The notes below the pieces were generated by a model that worked only from the letters and a program-made list of their open reading frames with translations, was not told where the DNA came from and did not search any database. Source: Bacillota bacterium (GTDB lineage: Bacteria; Bacillota; Proteinivoracia; UBA4975). Taken from it: 64,000 nt of DNA. Positions 26,314-34,730 of this stretch are shown in pieces. Positions within the stretch are counted from its first letter, which is position 1. Each line of letters opens with the position of its first letter. The stretch lies in the NCBI GenBank assembly GCA_012523545.1, contig JAAYIH010000027.1:62001-126000 (forward strand). Reading direction: 5' to 3'. A program made the translations under genes and the position numbers.

Positions 26314-27690
26314 ATGCCTGGTACTAAAATGCCGCCCCCCTGGCGCATAAAAATGGTAGAACCCATAAAAATGATTCCCCGGGAAGAACGGGAAAGGCTG
26401 CTGGAAGAGGCCGGTTACAACCTGTTTGCCTTGCCGTCGGAGGCGGTGTACATCGACCTGCTTACCGACAGCGGTACCTCTGCCATGAGCGACGCCCAAT
26501 GGGGCGGCTTGATGCAGGGAGACGAAGCCTATGCCGGCAGCCGCAACTTCTACCACCTCCAGAGCACCGTGGAAGACATAATGGGATTCAAGTACGTAAT
26601 CCCCACGCATCAGGGCCGGGGCGCCGAAAACATACTCTTTCAACACCTGATCAGGCCGGGACAATATGTCCTGGGCAATATGCATTTCGACACCACCAAG
26701 GCACACATTGAATGGAGACAGGGCCGGGCCGTCGACCTGGCCGCCGAGATTGCCCACGACACCCAGGCTTACCATCCCTTTAAGGGGAATATAGACCTGG
26801 AGGCGCTGGAGGAATTTATTCAGCAAAAGGGACCGGATCAAATCGCTTTCATTCTCGTTACTGTTACCTGCAACAGCGGCGGCGGTCAGCCCGTTTCCAT
26901 GGCCAATATGCGCGGCGTGCGCGCAATTGCAGACCGCTATGGCCTCAAGGTCTTTATGGATGCAGCCCGTTTTGCCGAAAATGCCTGGTTTATCCGGCAG
27001 CGGGAAGAAGGCTACCGGGACAAAACCATCAAGGAAATTGTCCGGGAGATGTTCAGCTATGCCGACGGCTGCACCATGAGCGCCAAAAAAGACGCCCTGG
27101 TCAACATCGGCGGCTTTGTGGGCCTGCGGGACGAAGAACTGTACAAGGAAGTTTCCCGCCTGGGCGTTGTCTTTGAAGGATTTCCCACGTACGGGGGGCT
27201 GGCCGGCCGGGACATGGAAGCCATGGCCCTGGGCCTGAAAGAAGTCATACAACCCGAATACCTGGCGTACCGCATTGGCCAGGTGGAGTACCTGGGCCAG
27301 CGCCTGCGCGAGGCGGGGATCCCCATTGTGGAACCGGTGGGCGGGCACGCCGTATTTGTCGATGCCCGCAAGTTTCTGCCCCACATCGAAAAAGAGAAGT
27401 TTCCGGCCCAGGCCCTGTGCATTGAGCTCTACCGGGAGGCCGGCATCAGAAGTGTCGAAGTCGGAGGAGTGCTGGCGGGCAGAGACCCCGAAACCGGGGA
27501 AAACCTGTACCCCAAACTGGATTTGCTGCGCCTCACCATCCCCCGCCGGGTGTATACCAACGAACACATGGACGTCATCGCCGACGCCTTTATCGCCATC
27601 AAAAAGCGCCGGGACAGCATCCGGGGCGTCGCCTTTGTGGAAGAGCCCCCCATTCTGCGCCACTTTACGGCCAGGTTTAAACTAGTTTAA
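26314..27690 (+). CDS. tnaA: Tryptophanase / tyrosine phenol-lyase family beta-eliminating lyase, tryptophanase-type active site
   Basis: A 458-residue PLP enzyme that splits an aromatic amino acid into indole or phenol plus 2-aminoacrylate, which becomes pyruvate and ammonia. PLP lysine motif [19 protein letters not shown], and [15 protein letters not shown] are clear. Much of the backbone matches tyrosine phenol-lyase ([19 protein letters not shown]), but three substrate-determining positions match tryptophanase: Asp in HFDTT (Thr in the phenol-lyase), Val in RSVEVG (Arg in the phenol-lyase) and His in LRHFTARF (Phe in the phenol-lyase). I therefore prefer tryptophan. ATG 26314 follows GGGAGGGAAGAGA. 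ridA follows 20 bases downstream, fitting the reactive product. Confidence 0.85.
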   Translation: MPGTKMPPPWRIKMVEPIKMIPREERERLLEEAGYNLFALPSEAVYIDLLTDSGTSAMSDAQWGGLMQGDEAYAGSRNFYHLQSTVEDIMGFKYVIPTHQGRGAENILFQHLIRPGQYVLGNMHFDTTKAHIEWRQGRAVDLAAEIAHDTQAYHPFKGNIDLEALEEFIQQKGPDQIAFILVTVTCNSGGGQPVSMANMRGVRAIADRYGLKVFMDAARFAENAWFIRQREEGYRDKTIKEIVREMFSYADGCTMSAKKDALVNIGGFVGLRDEELYKEVSRLGVVFEGFPTYGGLAGRDMEAMALGLKEVIQPEYLAYRIGQVEYLGQRLREAGIPIVEPVGGHAVFVDARKFLPHIEKEKFPAQALCIELYREAGIRSVEVGGVLAGRDPETGENLYPKLDLLRLTIPRRVYTNEHMDVIADAFIAIKKRRDSIRGVAFVEEPPILRHFTARFKLV

Positions 27691-27710
27691 ATTTCAGGGA
27701 GGATAAGGAA

Positions 27711-28094
27711 ATGGACAAAACCGTCGTCAACACCGACAAAGCTCCTGCAGCCATCGGCCCGTATTCCCAGGCCATCCGGGCAGGCAACCTGCTCTTCACC
27801 TCCGGCCAGATCCCCATCGATCCCGCTACGGGAGAATTGGTCCGGGGCGATATCCAGGCCCAAACCAGACAGTGCATGGATAATATCAAGGCCATCCTGG
27901 AAGCGGCGGGTACCAGCCTGGAAAACTGCGTGAAATGCACCCTCTATATCAAGGACATGAACCAGTTTGCCCAAATTAACGAAGTGTACGGCCGGTACTT
28001 CGGCGCCAATCCCCCGGCCAGGGCCTGTGTGGAAGTGGCCCGCCTGCCCAGGGACGTCGACGTGGAAATCGAAGCCGTTGCCCTAATCGAATAA
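27711..28094 (+). CDS. ridA: RidA family 2-iminobutanoate/2-iminopropanoate deaminase
   Basis: A 127-residue RidA/YjgF protein that hydrolyses the enamine/imine intermediates released by PLP lyases, protecting PLP enzymes from 2-aminoacrylate. Characteristic motifs are [12 protein letters not shown] at the start, [12 protein letters not shown], the [17 protein letters not shown] helix and the [11 protein letters not shown] strand with the binding-site arginine. The gene is 20 bases from the tryptophanase-type lyase and has a good ribosome site (GGGAGGATAAGGA). Linkage to an aminoacrylate-producing enzyme makes the physiological role unusually clear. Confidence 0.95.
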   Translation: MDKTVVNTDKAPAAIGPYSQAIRAGNLLFTSGQIPIDPATGELVRGDIQAQTRQCMDNIKAILEAAGTSLENCVKCTLYIKDMNQFAQINEVYGRYFGANPPARACVEVARLPRDVDVEIEAVALIE

Positions 28095-28136
28095 AGGGCC
28101 GGCTTGCGCTAGGCGCAGCGCTTGGGGGTAATTGAG

Positions 28137-28787
28137 GTGCAACGATATTTTCAAGCCGTGGCGGATTTTGTGCAAAAATACATGGAGTCCACCCAACGGC
28201 CGGAACTGGGCGTGCGCCGGACCGCCGGCTTTCGCTGGCGTCACACATTGCGGGTGCTGGCGGCGGCCAGAGAGATTGGCAAAGCCGAAGGGGCCAATTT
28301 GGACATCGTAGAAATGGCCGCCCTCCTCCACGACGTGGCCAAGCTGGACCAGCGTTGCGACCAGGTGCATCATGCTGTTTTGGGCAGCGAGATTGCCCGG
28401 GATTTCCTGCACCAACTGGGATTGTCCCCGGAAATGGTGGACCGAATCGCCGAGGCCGTTCGCTACCACTCCTTCGACACCCATTGCGACGGCCTGGCCC
28501 TGGAGACCCTGGTGCTGAAAGATGCCGACCGCCTGGACGAGGTGGGCGCCCTGGGCGTCATCGCCGCGGCTGTCCGGGCCGGCCGACAGGATATGGATTA
28601 CAGACATTGCCTGGCGTACGGTCTTGAGGATTTGCAAAACCTGAAAGCGGTGCCCTTTTACACCGCCAGCGGCAGAAAAATCTTTGCGCAGCGTTTGCGC
28701 TTCATGGCTTCCTTTTGGGAACAGGCCCGGGCGGAGCTGGCCGGGGAAAAAATTTTCTCCGGCAAAAATGCGCCGGACGGCGCATAG
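28137..28787 (+). CDS. HD-domain phosphohydrolase
   Basis: A 216-residue HD-superfamily protein. The metal ligands are seen as WRHTLRV (first His), LLHDVAKLD (HD), HHAVLGSEIA and later KDADRLDEVGALGV. This pattern resembles YedJ/YpgQ-type nucleotide or pyrophosphate hydrolases, but the substrate is not evident. GTG 28137 with GGGGGTAATTGAG upstream is preferred over a TTG five codons earlier. It could be the last gene of the tryptophanase transcript; no terminator separates it from ridA. Confidence 0.82.
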   Translation: MQRYFQAVADFVQKYMESTQRPELGVRRTAGFRWRHTLRVLAAAREIGKAEGANLDIVEMAALLHDVAKLDQRCDQVHHAVLGSEIARDFLHQLGLSPEMVDRIAEAVRYHSFDTHCDGLALETLVLKDADRLDEVGALGVIAAAVRAGRQDMDYRHCLAYGLEDLQNLKAVPFYTASGRKIFAQRLRFMASFWEQARAELAGEKIFSGKNAPDGA

Positions 28788-28817
28788 CCCGGTTTGCCCC
28801 GGGGCATACTAGGGATG

Positions 28818-28964
28818 GCGGCAAGCGGAAGCTTTATTAAGCAGGCTGTAAAAGATCTGGAAGATCACAGCTGGGAGGAAAGTTCTGCTTGCCGCTTTCT
28901 TGTGCCTGACCAGAACCGGGGCGGACAAAAAATATGCGGCAGAAACCGCTGTCTGCCGCTTTTT
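28818..28964 (+). ncRNA. Candidate structured RNA ending in a terminator, unassigned
   Basis: The interval between the HD gene and the sigma-factor gene folds by eye into a closed multi-branch structure. An outer stem pairs 28818-28830 with 28883-28895 (13 pairs, one G-T). Inside are GCTT/AAGC (28831-28834 with 28839-28842) and a nested arm with GCTGT/ACAGC (28845-28849, 28867-28871) and GATC/GATC (28854-28857, 28863-28866). About 40 bases later an intrinsic terminator pairs 28936-28943 with 28952-28959 and ends in T5. It matches no riboswitch class I recognise. It may be a free small RNA or a regulated 3' end of the upstream transcript. No convincing promoter is visible. Confidence 0.5.
28936..28964 (+). 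terminator. Strong terminator upstream of the sigma-factor gene
   Basis: GCGGCAGA (28936-28943) pairs with TCTGCCGC (28952-28959), followed by TTTTT. Confidence 0.9.
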
Positions 28965-29041
28965 GCTGTACGCCTTGCCAAGTGCGGCATAATCTGTTTT
29001 CATTAAGATGTAAGCAAGCCCAGACTTTTTTCCCTTGACGG

Positions 29042-29062
29042 CGTCTGTACATAGAGCAGACG
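29042..29062 (+). promoter_or_regulatory. Inverted repeat before the sigma-factor gene
   Basis: CGTCTG (29042-29047) and CAGACG (29057-29062) form a perfect 6-base inverted repeat with a 9-base centre, directly after a TTGACG (29035-29040). It may be an operator or promoter region; function is inferred only from position 3-17 bases before the ribosome site. Confidence 0.4.
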
Positions 29063-29078
29063 TTAAGGAGGGGTGGCA

Positions 29079-29645
29079 TTGACCCAGGATACGGAACTTG
29101 TCCGGGCAATACTTGCGGGAAACGATGCTGCCTTTGCTCGCCTGGTTGAACTCTATCAGCAAAAGCTTTACACTGTTGCCTACGGCGTAACGGGCAACAG
29201 CCAGGATGCCCTGGACGTGGTGCAGGACACCTTTATCAAGGCATGGTGCAACCTGGCGAGCTGGCGCAGCGAGGGGCCCCTCTCGGCGTGGCTTTGCCGC
29301 ATCGCCACCAATCTGGCTTTGGACCATTTGCGCAAGCGCAAGCGGCTGGTGCCGGCGGAACAACTGGAGTGGAACCGGGCAGGGGCTGATGTGGAAGCGG
29401 AGGTCATTGAAGCCGAAACGGCGGCGGAGCTGAAACGCGCCGTGGATGCTCTGCCCGAAGCTTACCGCCTTTTGATTGTGTTGCGCCACAGCGGGAATTT
29501 TTCTTACCAGGAAATGGCCGATATGTTGGGCATTACTTTGAGCCAGGTGAAAAACAGGTTACATAGAGCGCGCAAGATGTTAAAAAAACGCCTCTGGGGG
29601 GGACAGGTCGATGGAGAAATGTCATCAGTGGCAGAGTCTCATTGA
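29079..29645 (+). CDS. ECF-type RNA polymerase sigma factor
   Basis: A 188-residue group-4 sigma factor. Region 2 is seen as LVELYQQKLYTVAYGVTG, DALDVVQDTFIKAW and AWLCRIATNLALDHLRKRKR; region 4 as LPEAYRLLIVLRHSGNFSYQEMADMLGIT followed by QVKNRLHRARKMLKK. TTG 29079 is chosen because AAGGAGG lies seven bases upstream; the GTG at 29073 is too close to that site. It overlaps the next gene, a zinc-finger anti-sigma factor, by 35 bases, the standard arrangement for a stress-responsive sigma/anti-sigma pair. The regulon and signal are unknown. Confidence 0.93.
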   Translation: MTQDTELVRAILAGNDAAFARLVELYQQKLYTVAYGVTGNSQDALDVVQDTFIKAWCNLASWRSEGPLSAWLCRIATNLALDHLRKRKRLVPAEQLEWNRAGADVEAEVIEAETAAELKRAVDALPEAYRLLIVLRHSGNFSYQEMADMLGITLSQVKNRLHRARKMLKKRLWGGQVDGEMSSVAESH

Positions 29646-30129
29646 GGCGGAGCTGGACGGAGAGCTGGCGGACCGGGACAGGGAACTGCTGGCCCAACAT
29701 ATGGCCACTTGTGCCAGTTGCCGGGCGTATGACAGGGAGTCCCGGGCCCTGCAGGCTGCGTTGCGGGCTTTGCAGTTTACCCCTCCCGTCGATTTACGGG
29801 AGCCCGTTATGCGTGCCCTCCAGCGGCGCAGGAGGTGGCGCCGGGCGGGAATCGTCGCCGTCATCCTGACCGGGCTGTCCGGCACTCTTCCTGCCCTGGT
29901 CTGGGGACTGGCTTTGTTCCGGGCAGTTTGGCGCGGAATTGACTGGGCCTGGCTGCTCCGGCTTGCCACCACCGTCGGCAAAGCCGTCCTGATTTTGGGC
30001 AAAGGATGGTCGGTGCTGATCCAAAGCTTCCCGGTGCAGTTTTGGCTGGGCCTGGTTGCGTTGACGGCATTTAATGTGGTCGTCTGGGCAGGATTCTTTG
30101 CCCGCGGGGCGGAGAGGGGGGCGCGTTGA
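29611..30129 (+). CDS. Membrane anti-sigma factor with zf-HC2 domain
   Basis: A 172-residue partner of the sigma factor upstream. The N-terminal zinc-binding anti-sigma motif has MEKCHQW and HMATCASCRAY (HxxxCxxC, residues about 30-37). Basic residues RRRRWRR precede two or three hydrophobic segments (about 77-98, 112-128, 139-160), so the protein should sit in the membrane and hold the sigma factor until a signal arrives. Overlap with the sigma gene ensures stoichiometric synthesis. Confidence 0.9.
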   Translation: MEKCHQWQSLIEAELDGELADRDRELLAQHMATCASCRAYDRESRALQAALRALQFTPPVDLREPVMRALQRRRRWRRAGIVAVILTGLSGTLPALVWGLALFRAVWRGIDWAWLLRLATTVGKAVLILGKGWSVLIQSFPVQFWLGLVALTAFNVVVWAGFFARGAERGAR

Positions 30130-30252
30130 CATGCCGGCTCCCCGGTTGGCGGCGGCCTGGGCAAAGCCCGGGGAGCAAAGAACAGCCCCGGCAAGCGGGG
30201 AGGCCCGGACGCCCGGAGAAAACAAGCGCAGAATAAAGGAGGTACTTGGCTG

Positions 30253-31443
30253 ATGGGAGTTGTAAAAGTTCTGCCCGATATATGGCTGGTAGGGGCGGTG
30301 GACTGGGACATCCGGTCTTTTCACGGGCCCTCTTATTCCACCCACCGGGGGACCACTTATAACGCATACTTGATAGTCGATGACAAGACCGCCCTGGTGG
30401 ATACCGTCCTCGATTCTTTTGCCCCGGAACTGCTGGCAAATATTGAGCAGGTCTGCCCCGGCAAACTGGACTATGTCATTGTCAACCACATCGAGCCGGA
30501 CCATTCCGGCGCCCTGCCCCAGGTGATGGCGAGAAATCCCGACGCCATTGTGGTCTGTACAGCCAGAGCCCGGGAGGGGCTGGACAGCTACTACGGCGGC
30601 AACTGGCGTTACCACATAGTAAAGAGCGGGGACAGCATAGAATTGGGTCGCCACACCCTGCAGTTTATAGAAACGCCGATGTTGCACTGGCCCGACAACA
30701 TGGTTACATATGTGCCCCAGAAGAAGCTGCTGTTGTCCAATGACGCCTTTGGCCAGCATCTGGCCTGGTCCCATCCCTTTGACGACGACAATGACCTGGA
30801 CATAATCATGACCGAGGCCGCCAAGTATTACGCCAACATCCTTACCCCGTTCAGCCGCATCGTCGCCAAAAAGCTGGATGAAATCGCCAATCTGAACATA
30901 GAGATAGAAATGATTGCCCCGTCGCACGGCGTAATCTGGCGTCGGCACGGCGGGAAAATCCTCAGCGCCTACTCCCGTTGGGCCGCCGCCGAAGCCAATC
31001 CCAGGGTGCTGGTGGTCTACGATACCATGTGGGGGAGCACCGAAAAAATGGCCCGGGCCGTGCTGGAAGGGGTGGCCCAGGCCGGAGTGCCCGCCAGGCT
31101 GTTCAAAGCCTCTGTCAGCGACCGCAACGATATCGTTGCCGAGTTGCTGGAGGCCAAAGGCATCCTCGTGGGTTCGCCCACCATTAACAACGGCATGCTG
31201 GTTCCCGTCGGCTCAGTGCTGGAAGAATTGCGGGCCCTGAAGCCGGCCGGCAAGCTGGGGGGCGCCTTTGGTTCCCACGGCTGGAGGGGCGGCGCCGTGG
31301 CGGGCATCGAAAAGTACTTGGCTGAGGCCGGCATCCAGCTGGTTGCGGATTCTTTGCAAATCAAATGGGCGCCCGGCCCCGAAGTGCTGGAGCAATGCCG
31401 CCGCTGGGGTGCGGAATTTGCAGCCAAAATAAAAGAACAATAA
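30253..31443 (+). CDS. fprA: FprA-type flavodiiron protein (A-type flavoprotein)
   Basis: A 396-residue cytoplasmic enzyme that reduces O2 to water or NO to N2O, protecting anaerobes. The N-terminal metallo-beta-lactamase-like domain carries the diiron ligands HIEPDH, the acidic/His motif ETPMLHWPDNM, SNDAFGQH, and SHGVIW; the C-terminal flavodoxin domain starts VVYDTMWGSTEKMA (FMN phosphate loop) with SPTINNG and GSHGWRGGAV. AAAGGAGG lies ten bases before ATG 30253. In an organism with oxygen-sensitive selenoenzymes this is a logical defence. A strong bidirectional terminator follows. Confidence 0.96.
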   Translation: MGVVKVLPDIWLVGAVDWDIRSFHGPSYSTHRGTTYNAYLIVDDKTALVDTVLDSFAPELLANIEQVCPGKLDYVIVNHIEPDHSGALPQVMARNPDAIVVCTARAREGLDSYYGGNWRYHIVKSGDSIELGRHTLQFIETPMLHWPDNMVTYVPQKKLLLSNDAFGQHLAWSHPFDDDNDLDIIMTEAAKYYANILTPFSRIVAKKLDEIANLNIEIEMIAPSHGVIWRRHGGKILSAYSRWAAAEANPRVLVVYDTMWGSTEKMARAVLEGVAQAGVPARLFKASVSDRNDIVAELLEAKGILVGSPTINNGMLVPVGSVLEELRALKPAGKLGGAFGSHGWRGGAVAGIEKYLAEAGIQLVADSLQIKWAPGPEVLEQCRRWGAEFAAKIKEQ

Positions 31444-31466
31444 AGGCTCGACTGAGCCTTTATTTT
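31439..31466. terminator. Bidirectional terminator between fprA and arcA
   Basis: AATAAAGGCTC (31439-31449) pairs perfectly with GAGCCTTTATT (31454-31464) around GACT. Confidence 0.94.
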
Positions 31467-32667
31467 ATATATCTTCCCTTTCCAGGGGCAGGCTCATGCA
31501 GCGGGGGCCTCCCCGGCCCCGTACCAGTTCCGAACCCTCAATTTCAATAGTGTCAATGCCTGCCTTGCGCAGAGTCCTGTTGGTCAGCTCGTTGCGGTTA
31601 TACACAATGACCTTGCCCGGGGCGACAGCCAGGGTGTTGGTGCTGTCGTTCCACTGCTCCCGGGCCGACTCAAAACTGGTGGAACCGCCCGAATAAATAA
31701 TTTGCACGCTGTGCCCCAGGGCCTGTTCCAGCCCTTCTCTTATTGAGCCCAGCTGCTCGGCATGGACGGTGTTGCCCTTGCCTCTGGTGAGGCGGTACAT
31801 ATAGACCATGTCCCGGATGCCGGGGAAGAAGAGGAATTTGTCGTAATCGACCATGGTAAAGACGGTATCCAAATGCATGTAGGCACGGGCAATGGGAATT
31901 TGCATGACCAGGATTTCTTTGAGCACCGGCCTTTCAATGAGCAGGCGTTGCGCCAGCGTCTCGATGGCTTGTTCGGTGGTGCGCTGACTGAGTCCCACCA
32001 GGATAGTGTCCCTGGTCAGAACCAGAACGTCGCCGCCCTCGATGCCACGGGGCATGGGTTCCACCGGCAGGATATCCACGCCTTTAAAAAGCGGGTGATG
32101 GCGGATGGCGTACTTTAAAAAGAGGGGCTCTCTTTTGCGGGCATCGTTGAACATGGTGCTGACGATGATGCCGTCGTTGAGCATGATGCCGTGGTCGCGC
32201 ATAAAGTACATGCTGGGCAGGGGAGGCAGATAAAAAGGGAAGCCCACAGGAATCAAGTCACTGAGGGTCAGGGTATCCTTCAAATCCCGCACTTTTATTT
32301 TGGCCAGTCCGCCCGTCAGCAGTTCCGCCGTCTCCCGGTGGGGCAGGTCCTGGAGGTAATCGGCCACAACCTGAAAGGTTTCCGGCGCCGCGATGTTGCT
32401 CAGCTGCAAGTGCTCGCGGATCAGCTGCCGCTTTAGTTGGGGATCTGCCATGATTTCGGTTACCAGGTCCTCGATATAGTACACCTGGGCGCCTGCCCGG
32501 GTCAGGGCTTTGGCGAACTCGTCGTGTTCCTGCCTGGCTCTTTCCAGCCACGGTATTTCATCAAAGAGCAGGTCTTCCATATAAGGGGGCAAAATATTTT
32601 CCAGCTCGGCGCCGGGCCGGTGGAGCAATACCTTTTTTAACGGGCCGATTTCCGATGTCACCCGCAT
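31465..32667 (-). CDS. arcA: Arginine deiminase
   Basis: A 400-residue enzyme that converts arginine to citrulline and ammonia, the first step of the ADI pathway. Motifs are SEIGPLKKVLLHRPG at the start, FMRDHG (with the catalytic Asp), RGIEGGDVLVL, MHLDTVFTMVD (catalytic His), NDSTNTLAVAPG, and the nucleophile cysteine in GGPRCMSLPL at the end. ATG 32667 follows GGAGGGATATTGC. No arcB or arcC is visible in the window, but ornithine aminotransferase lies on the other strand nearby, fitting arginine breakdown through ornithine. Confidence 0.96.
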   Translation of the reverse strand: MRVTSEIGPLKKVLLHRPGAELENILPPYMEDLLFDEIPWLERARQEHDEFAKALTRAGAQVYYIEDLVTEIMADPQLKRQLIREHLQLSNIAAPETFQVVADYLQDLPHRETAELLTGGLAKIKVRDLKDTLTLSDLIPVGFPFYLPPLPSMYFMRDHGIMLNDGIIVSTMFNDARKREPLFLKYAIRHHPLFKGVDILPVEPMPRGIEGGDVLVLTRDTILVGLSQRTTEQAIETLAQRLLIERPVLKEILVMQIPIARAYMHLDTVFTMVDYDKFLFFPGIRDMVYMYRLTRGKGNTVHAEQLGSIREGLEQALGHSVQIIYSGGSTSFESAREQWNDSTNTLAVAPGKVIVYNRNELTNRTLRKAGIDTIEIEGSELVRGRGGPRCMSLPLEREDI

Positions 32668-32842
32668 GCAATATCCCTCCTCGCAGTCATGTTTAGTATC
32701 TTCTGTTTCCCCCCTAATATAGCACAGAACAGGAACAAAGTGCCAAGGGACAGGTTTGCGCCGGCAAACGCAACAAAGGTATGGAGGAATTCCGCTATTT
32801 TGCTTATAATAATAGAAATATCGGCACGTCGGAGGAATGGCC

Positions 32843-33451
32843 ATGCAGAAACTCTTGTTCATAATTTCAGGGCCTTCGGGCGCCGGAAAAAACACCGCCA
32901 TGAATTACATACGCAAGGTGTTTCCGGAGGTCAAGAAGGCAGTAACCTACACAACCCGCAAACCCCGTCCCCATGAGACAGACGGCGTTGACTACCGGTT
33001 TGTGGGCGAGGAGGAGTTTTTTGCCAGGGTGGAACTGGGCGACATCCTGGAATACGAACAGGTATACAACGACTACTACTACGGGTCGCCGGCAGACATT
33101 TTCACCGACGGCAGCATCAAGATTATGGAGATGGATTGGAAGGGGCACAGGACGTACCGGGAAGTGTATAAGGACGTGCGCATTGTATCCGTATTTCTCG
33201 TCCCTCCCTCGCTGGAAGAAATAAAAAAACGGATACTGAGCAGGTCGAAAGTTGACAACCTGGATTCGCGGATGCGCAACGCTCTGGAGCAACTGGAACA
33301 TGCCGGCGAGTACAGCTACGTCCTGGTCAACGACCGCAAGGAAAAGATGCTGGCCGAACTGGAAGCAATTGTCCGGGCAGAACTGTTAAAACTGCAGCGG
33401 CAGCGGAATCTGGCATTTGCCGAAGCGCTGATTAAGCAATATGGGGAATAA
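32843..33451 (+). CDS. Guanylate-kinase-like protein
   Basis: A 202-residue P-loop nucleoside-monophosphate kinase of the guanylate kinase family. P-loop GPSGAGKNT, the GMP-binding segment TYTTRKPRPHETDGVDYRF and VFLVPPSLEEIKKRI correspond to Gmk. It diverges from housekeeping Gmk: GSIKIMEMDWKGH replaces the usual 'LxIDVQG' segment. It is isolated from the typical gmk neighbours (rpoZ, coaBC, priA), so it may be a paralogue with another substrate, or a regulatory form. ATG 32843 has GGAGG seven bases upstream; the ATG two codons earlier abuts that site. Confidence 0.8.
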   Translation: MQKLLFIISGPSGAGKNTAMNYIRKVFPEVKKAVTYTTRKPRPHETDGVDYRFVGEEEFFARVELGDILEYEQVYNDYYYGSPADIFTDGSIKIMEMDWKGHRTYREVYKDVRIVSVFLVPPSLEEIKKRILSRSKVDNLDSRMRNALEQLEHAGEYSYVLVNDRKEKMLAELEAIVRAELLKLQRQRNLAFAEALIKQYGE

Positions 33452-33503
33452 TAGATTTAAGCTTCGCCGACACGGCAATAACTGCGACAAGGAGTGACAG
33501 TAC

Positions 33504-34691
33504 ATGACTACCCAGGAATTGGTTGCCCTGACCGAACAGTATTGTGCCCCCAATTATCTGCCCCTGCCCATTGTCGTCGCCAAAGCGGAAGGGGTGTGGG
33601 TGGAAGATCCCGAAGGCAATCGTTACATGGATATGCTCAGCTCTTATTCAGCCCTCAACCAGGGACACCGGCATCCCAGGATTATTCAGGCCGTCAAGGA
33701 CCAGCTGGACAAGGTGACGCTTACTTCCCGGGCCTTTCACAACGACCGGCTGGGTCCCCTGTGCAAAAAGATTGCCGAGCTGACGGGCAAGGAAAAGGTC
33801 CTGGTCATGAACACCGGCGCCGAGGCTGTGGAAACCGCCATCAAGGGCGCCCGCCGCTGGGCATATGCCGTCAAAAAAGTGCCGGACAACCAGGCGGAAA
33901 TCATTGTTTGCCAGGGCAATTTCCACGGCCGGACCACCACAATAATTTCCTTTTCTTCCGATCCCGAATACCGCCGCGGCTTTGGTCCCCTTACCCCCGG
34001 TTTTAAAGAAATCCCCTACGGAGATGCCGCAGCGTTGCGCCGGGCCATTACCCCCAATACTGCTGCATTCCTGGTGGAGCCAATTCAGGGCGAGGCCGGC
34101 GTAGTGGTGCCTCCTGCCGGTTACCTGCAGGAAGCGGCCCAAATATGCCGGGAGCACAATGTGCTCCTCATTGCCGACGAAATTCAGACCGGTTTCGGCC
34201 GTACCGGCAAGCTCTTCTGCTGTGAATGGGAACAGGTGGAGCCCGATATGTACGTCCTGGGCAAGGCTTTGGGCGGTGGGGTTATTCCCGTATCGGCGGT
34301 GGCCGCCGACAGGGAAATAATTGACCTGTTCAACCCCGGTTCCCACGGCTCCACCTTTGGCGGCAATCCCCTGGGTTGCGCCTGCGCCCTGGCGGCCATC
34401 GACGTCATCCTGGAAGAAAAATTGGCGGAACGCTCGCTGGAACTGGGGCGGTACCTCATGGACGAACTGAAAAAGCTGGACCACCCTGCCATCACGGAAG
34501 TGCGGGGCAGGGGACTCTTTATTGGGGTTGTCCTCAACACAGCGGCCAGGCCCTTCTGCGAGCGGCTCAAGGCCGAAGGCGTTCTCTGCAAGGAGACTCA
34601 CGAAAACGTCATCCGCTTCGCGCCTCCCCTGGTTATTACCAAAGAGGAGCTGGACTGGGCCCTGGCCAGGATAAGGAAAGTGCTGGCCTGA
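33504..34691 (+). CDS. rocD: Ornithine aminotransferase
   Basis: A 395-residue class-III aminotransferase that converts ornithine and 2-oxoglutarate to glutamate semialdehyde and glutamate. Signature features are [44 protein letters not shown] and the PLP lysine in [10 protein letters not shown]; these match RocD more closely than N-acetylornithine or GABA aminotransferases. It starts at ATG 33504 behind AAGGAGTGACAGTAC. Located close to arginine deiminase it completes a route from arginine to glutamate or proline. Confidence 0.92.
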   Translation: MTTQELVALTEQYCAPNYLPLPIVVAKAEGVWVEDPEGNRYMDMLSSYSALNQGHRHPRIIQAVKDQLDKVTLTSRAFHNDRLGPLCKKIAELTGKEKVLVMNTGAEAVETAIKGARRWAYAVKKVPDNQAEIIVCQGNFHGRTTTIISFSSDPEYRRGFGPLTPGFKEIPYGDAAALRRAITPNTAAFLVEPIQGEAGVVVPPAGYLQEAAQICREHNVLLIADEIQTGFGRTGKLFCCEWEQVEPDMYVLGKALGGGVIPVSAVAADREIIDLFNPGSHGSTFGGNPLGCACALAAIDVILEEKLAERSLELGRYLMDELKKLDHPAITEVRGRGLFIGVVLNTAARPFCERLKAEGVLCKETHENVIRFAPPLVITKEELDWALARIRKVLA

Positions 34692-34730
34692 GCGTTTTTG
34701 GGGCCAAGCGCAGAAAAGGAGTGATGAGCT

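Noticed and set aside
26314..27690. Tyrosine phenol-lyase (tpl) as the call
   Set aside because: Overall resemblance supports it, but the Asp, Val and His at the three specificity positions are those of tryptophanase; kept as an alternative.
28794..29006. A 70-codon plus-strand frame over the structured region before the sigma-factor gene
   Set aside because: No ribosome site, reads through the terminator hairpin, no family resemblance; the stem structure explains the sequence better.
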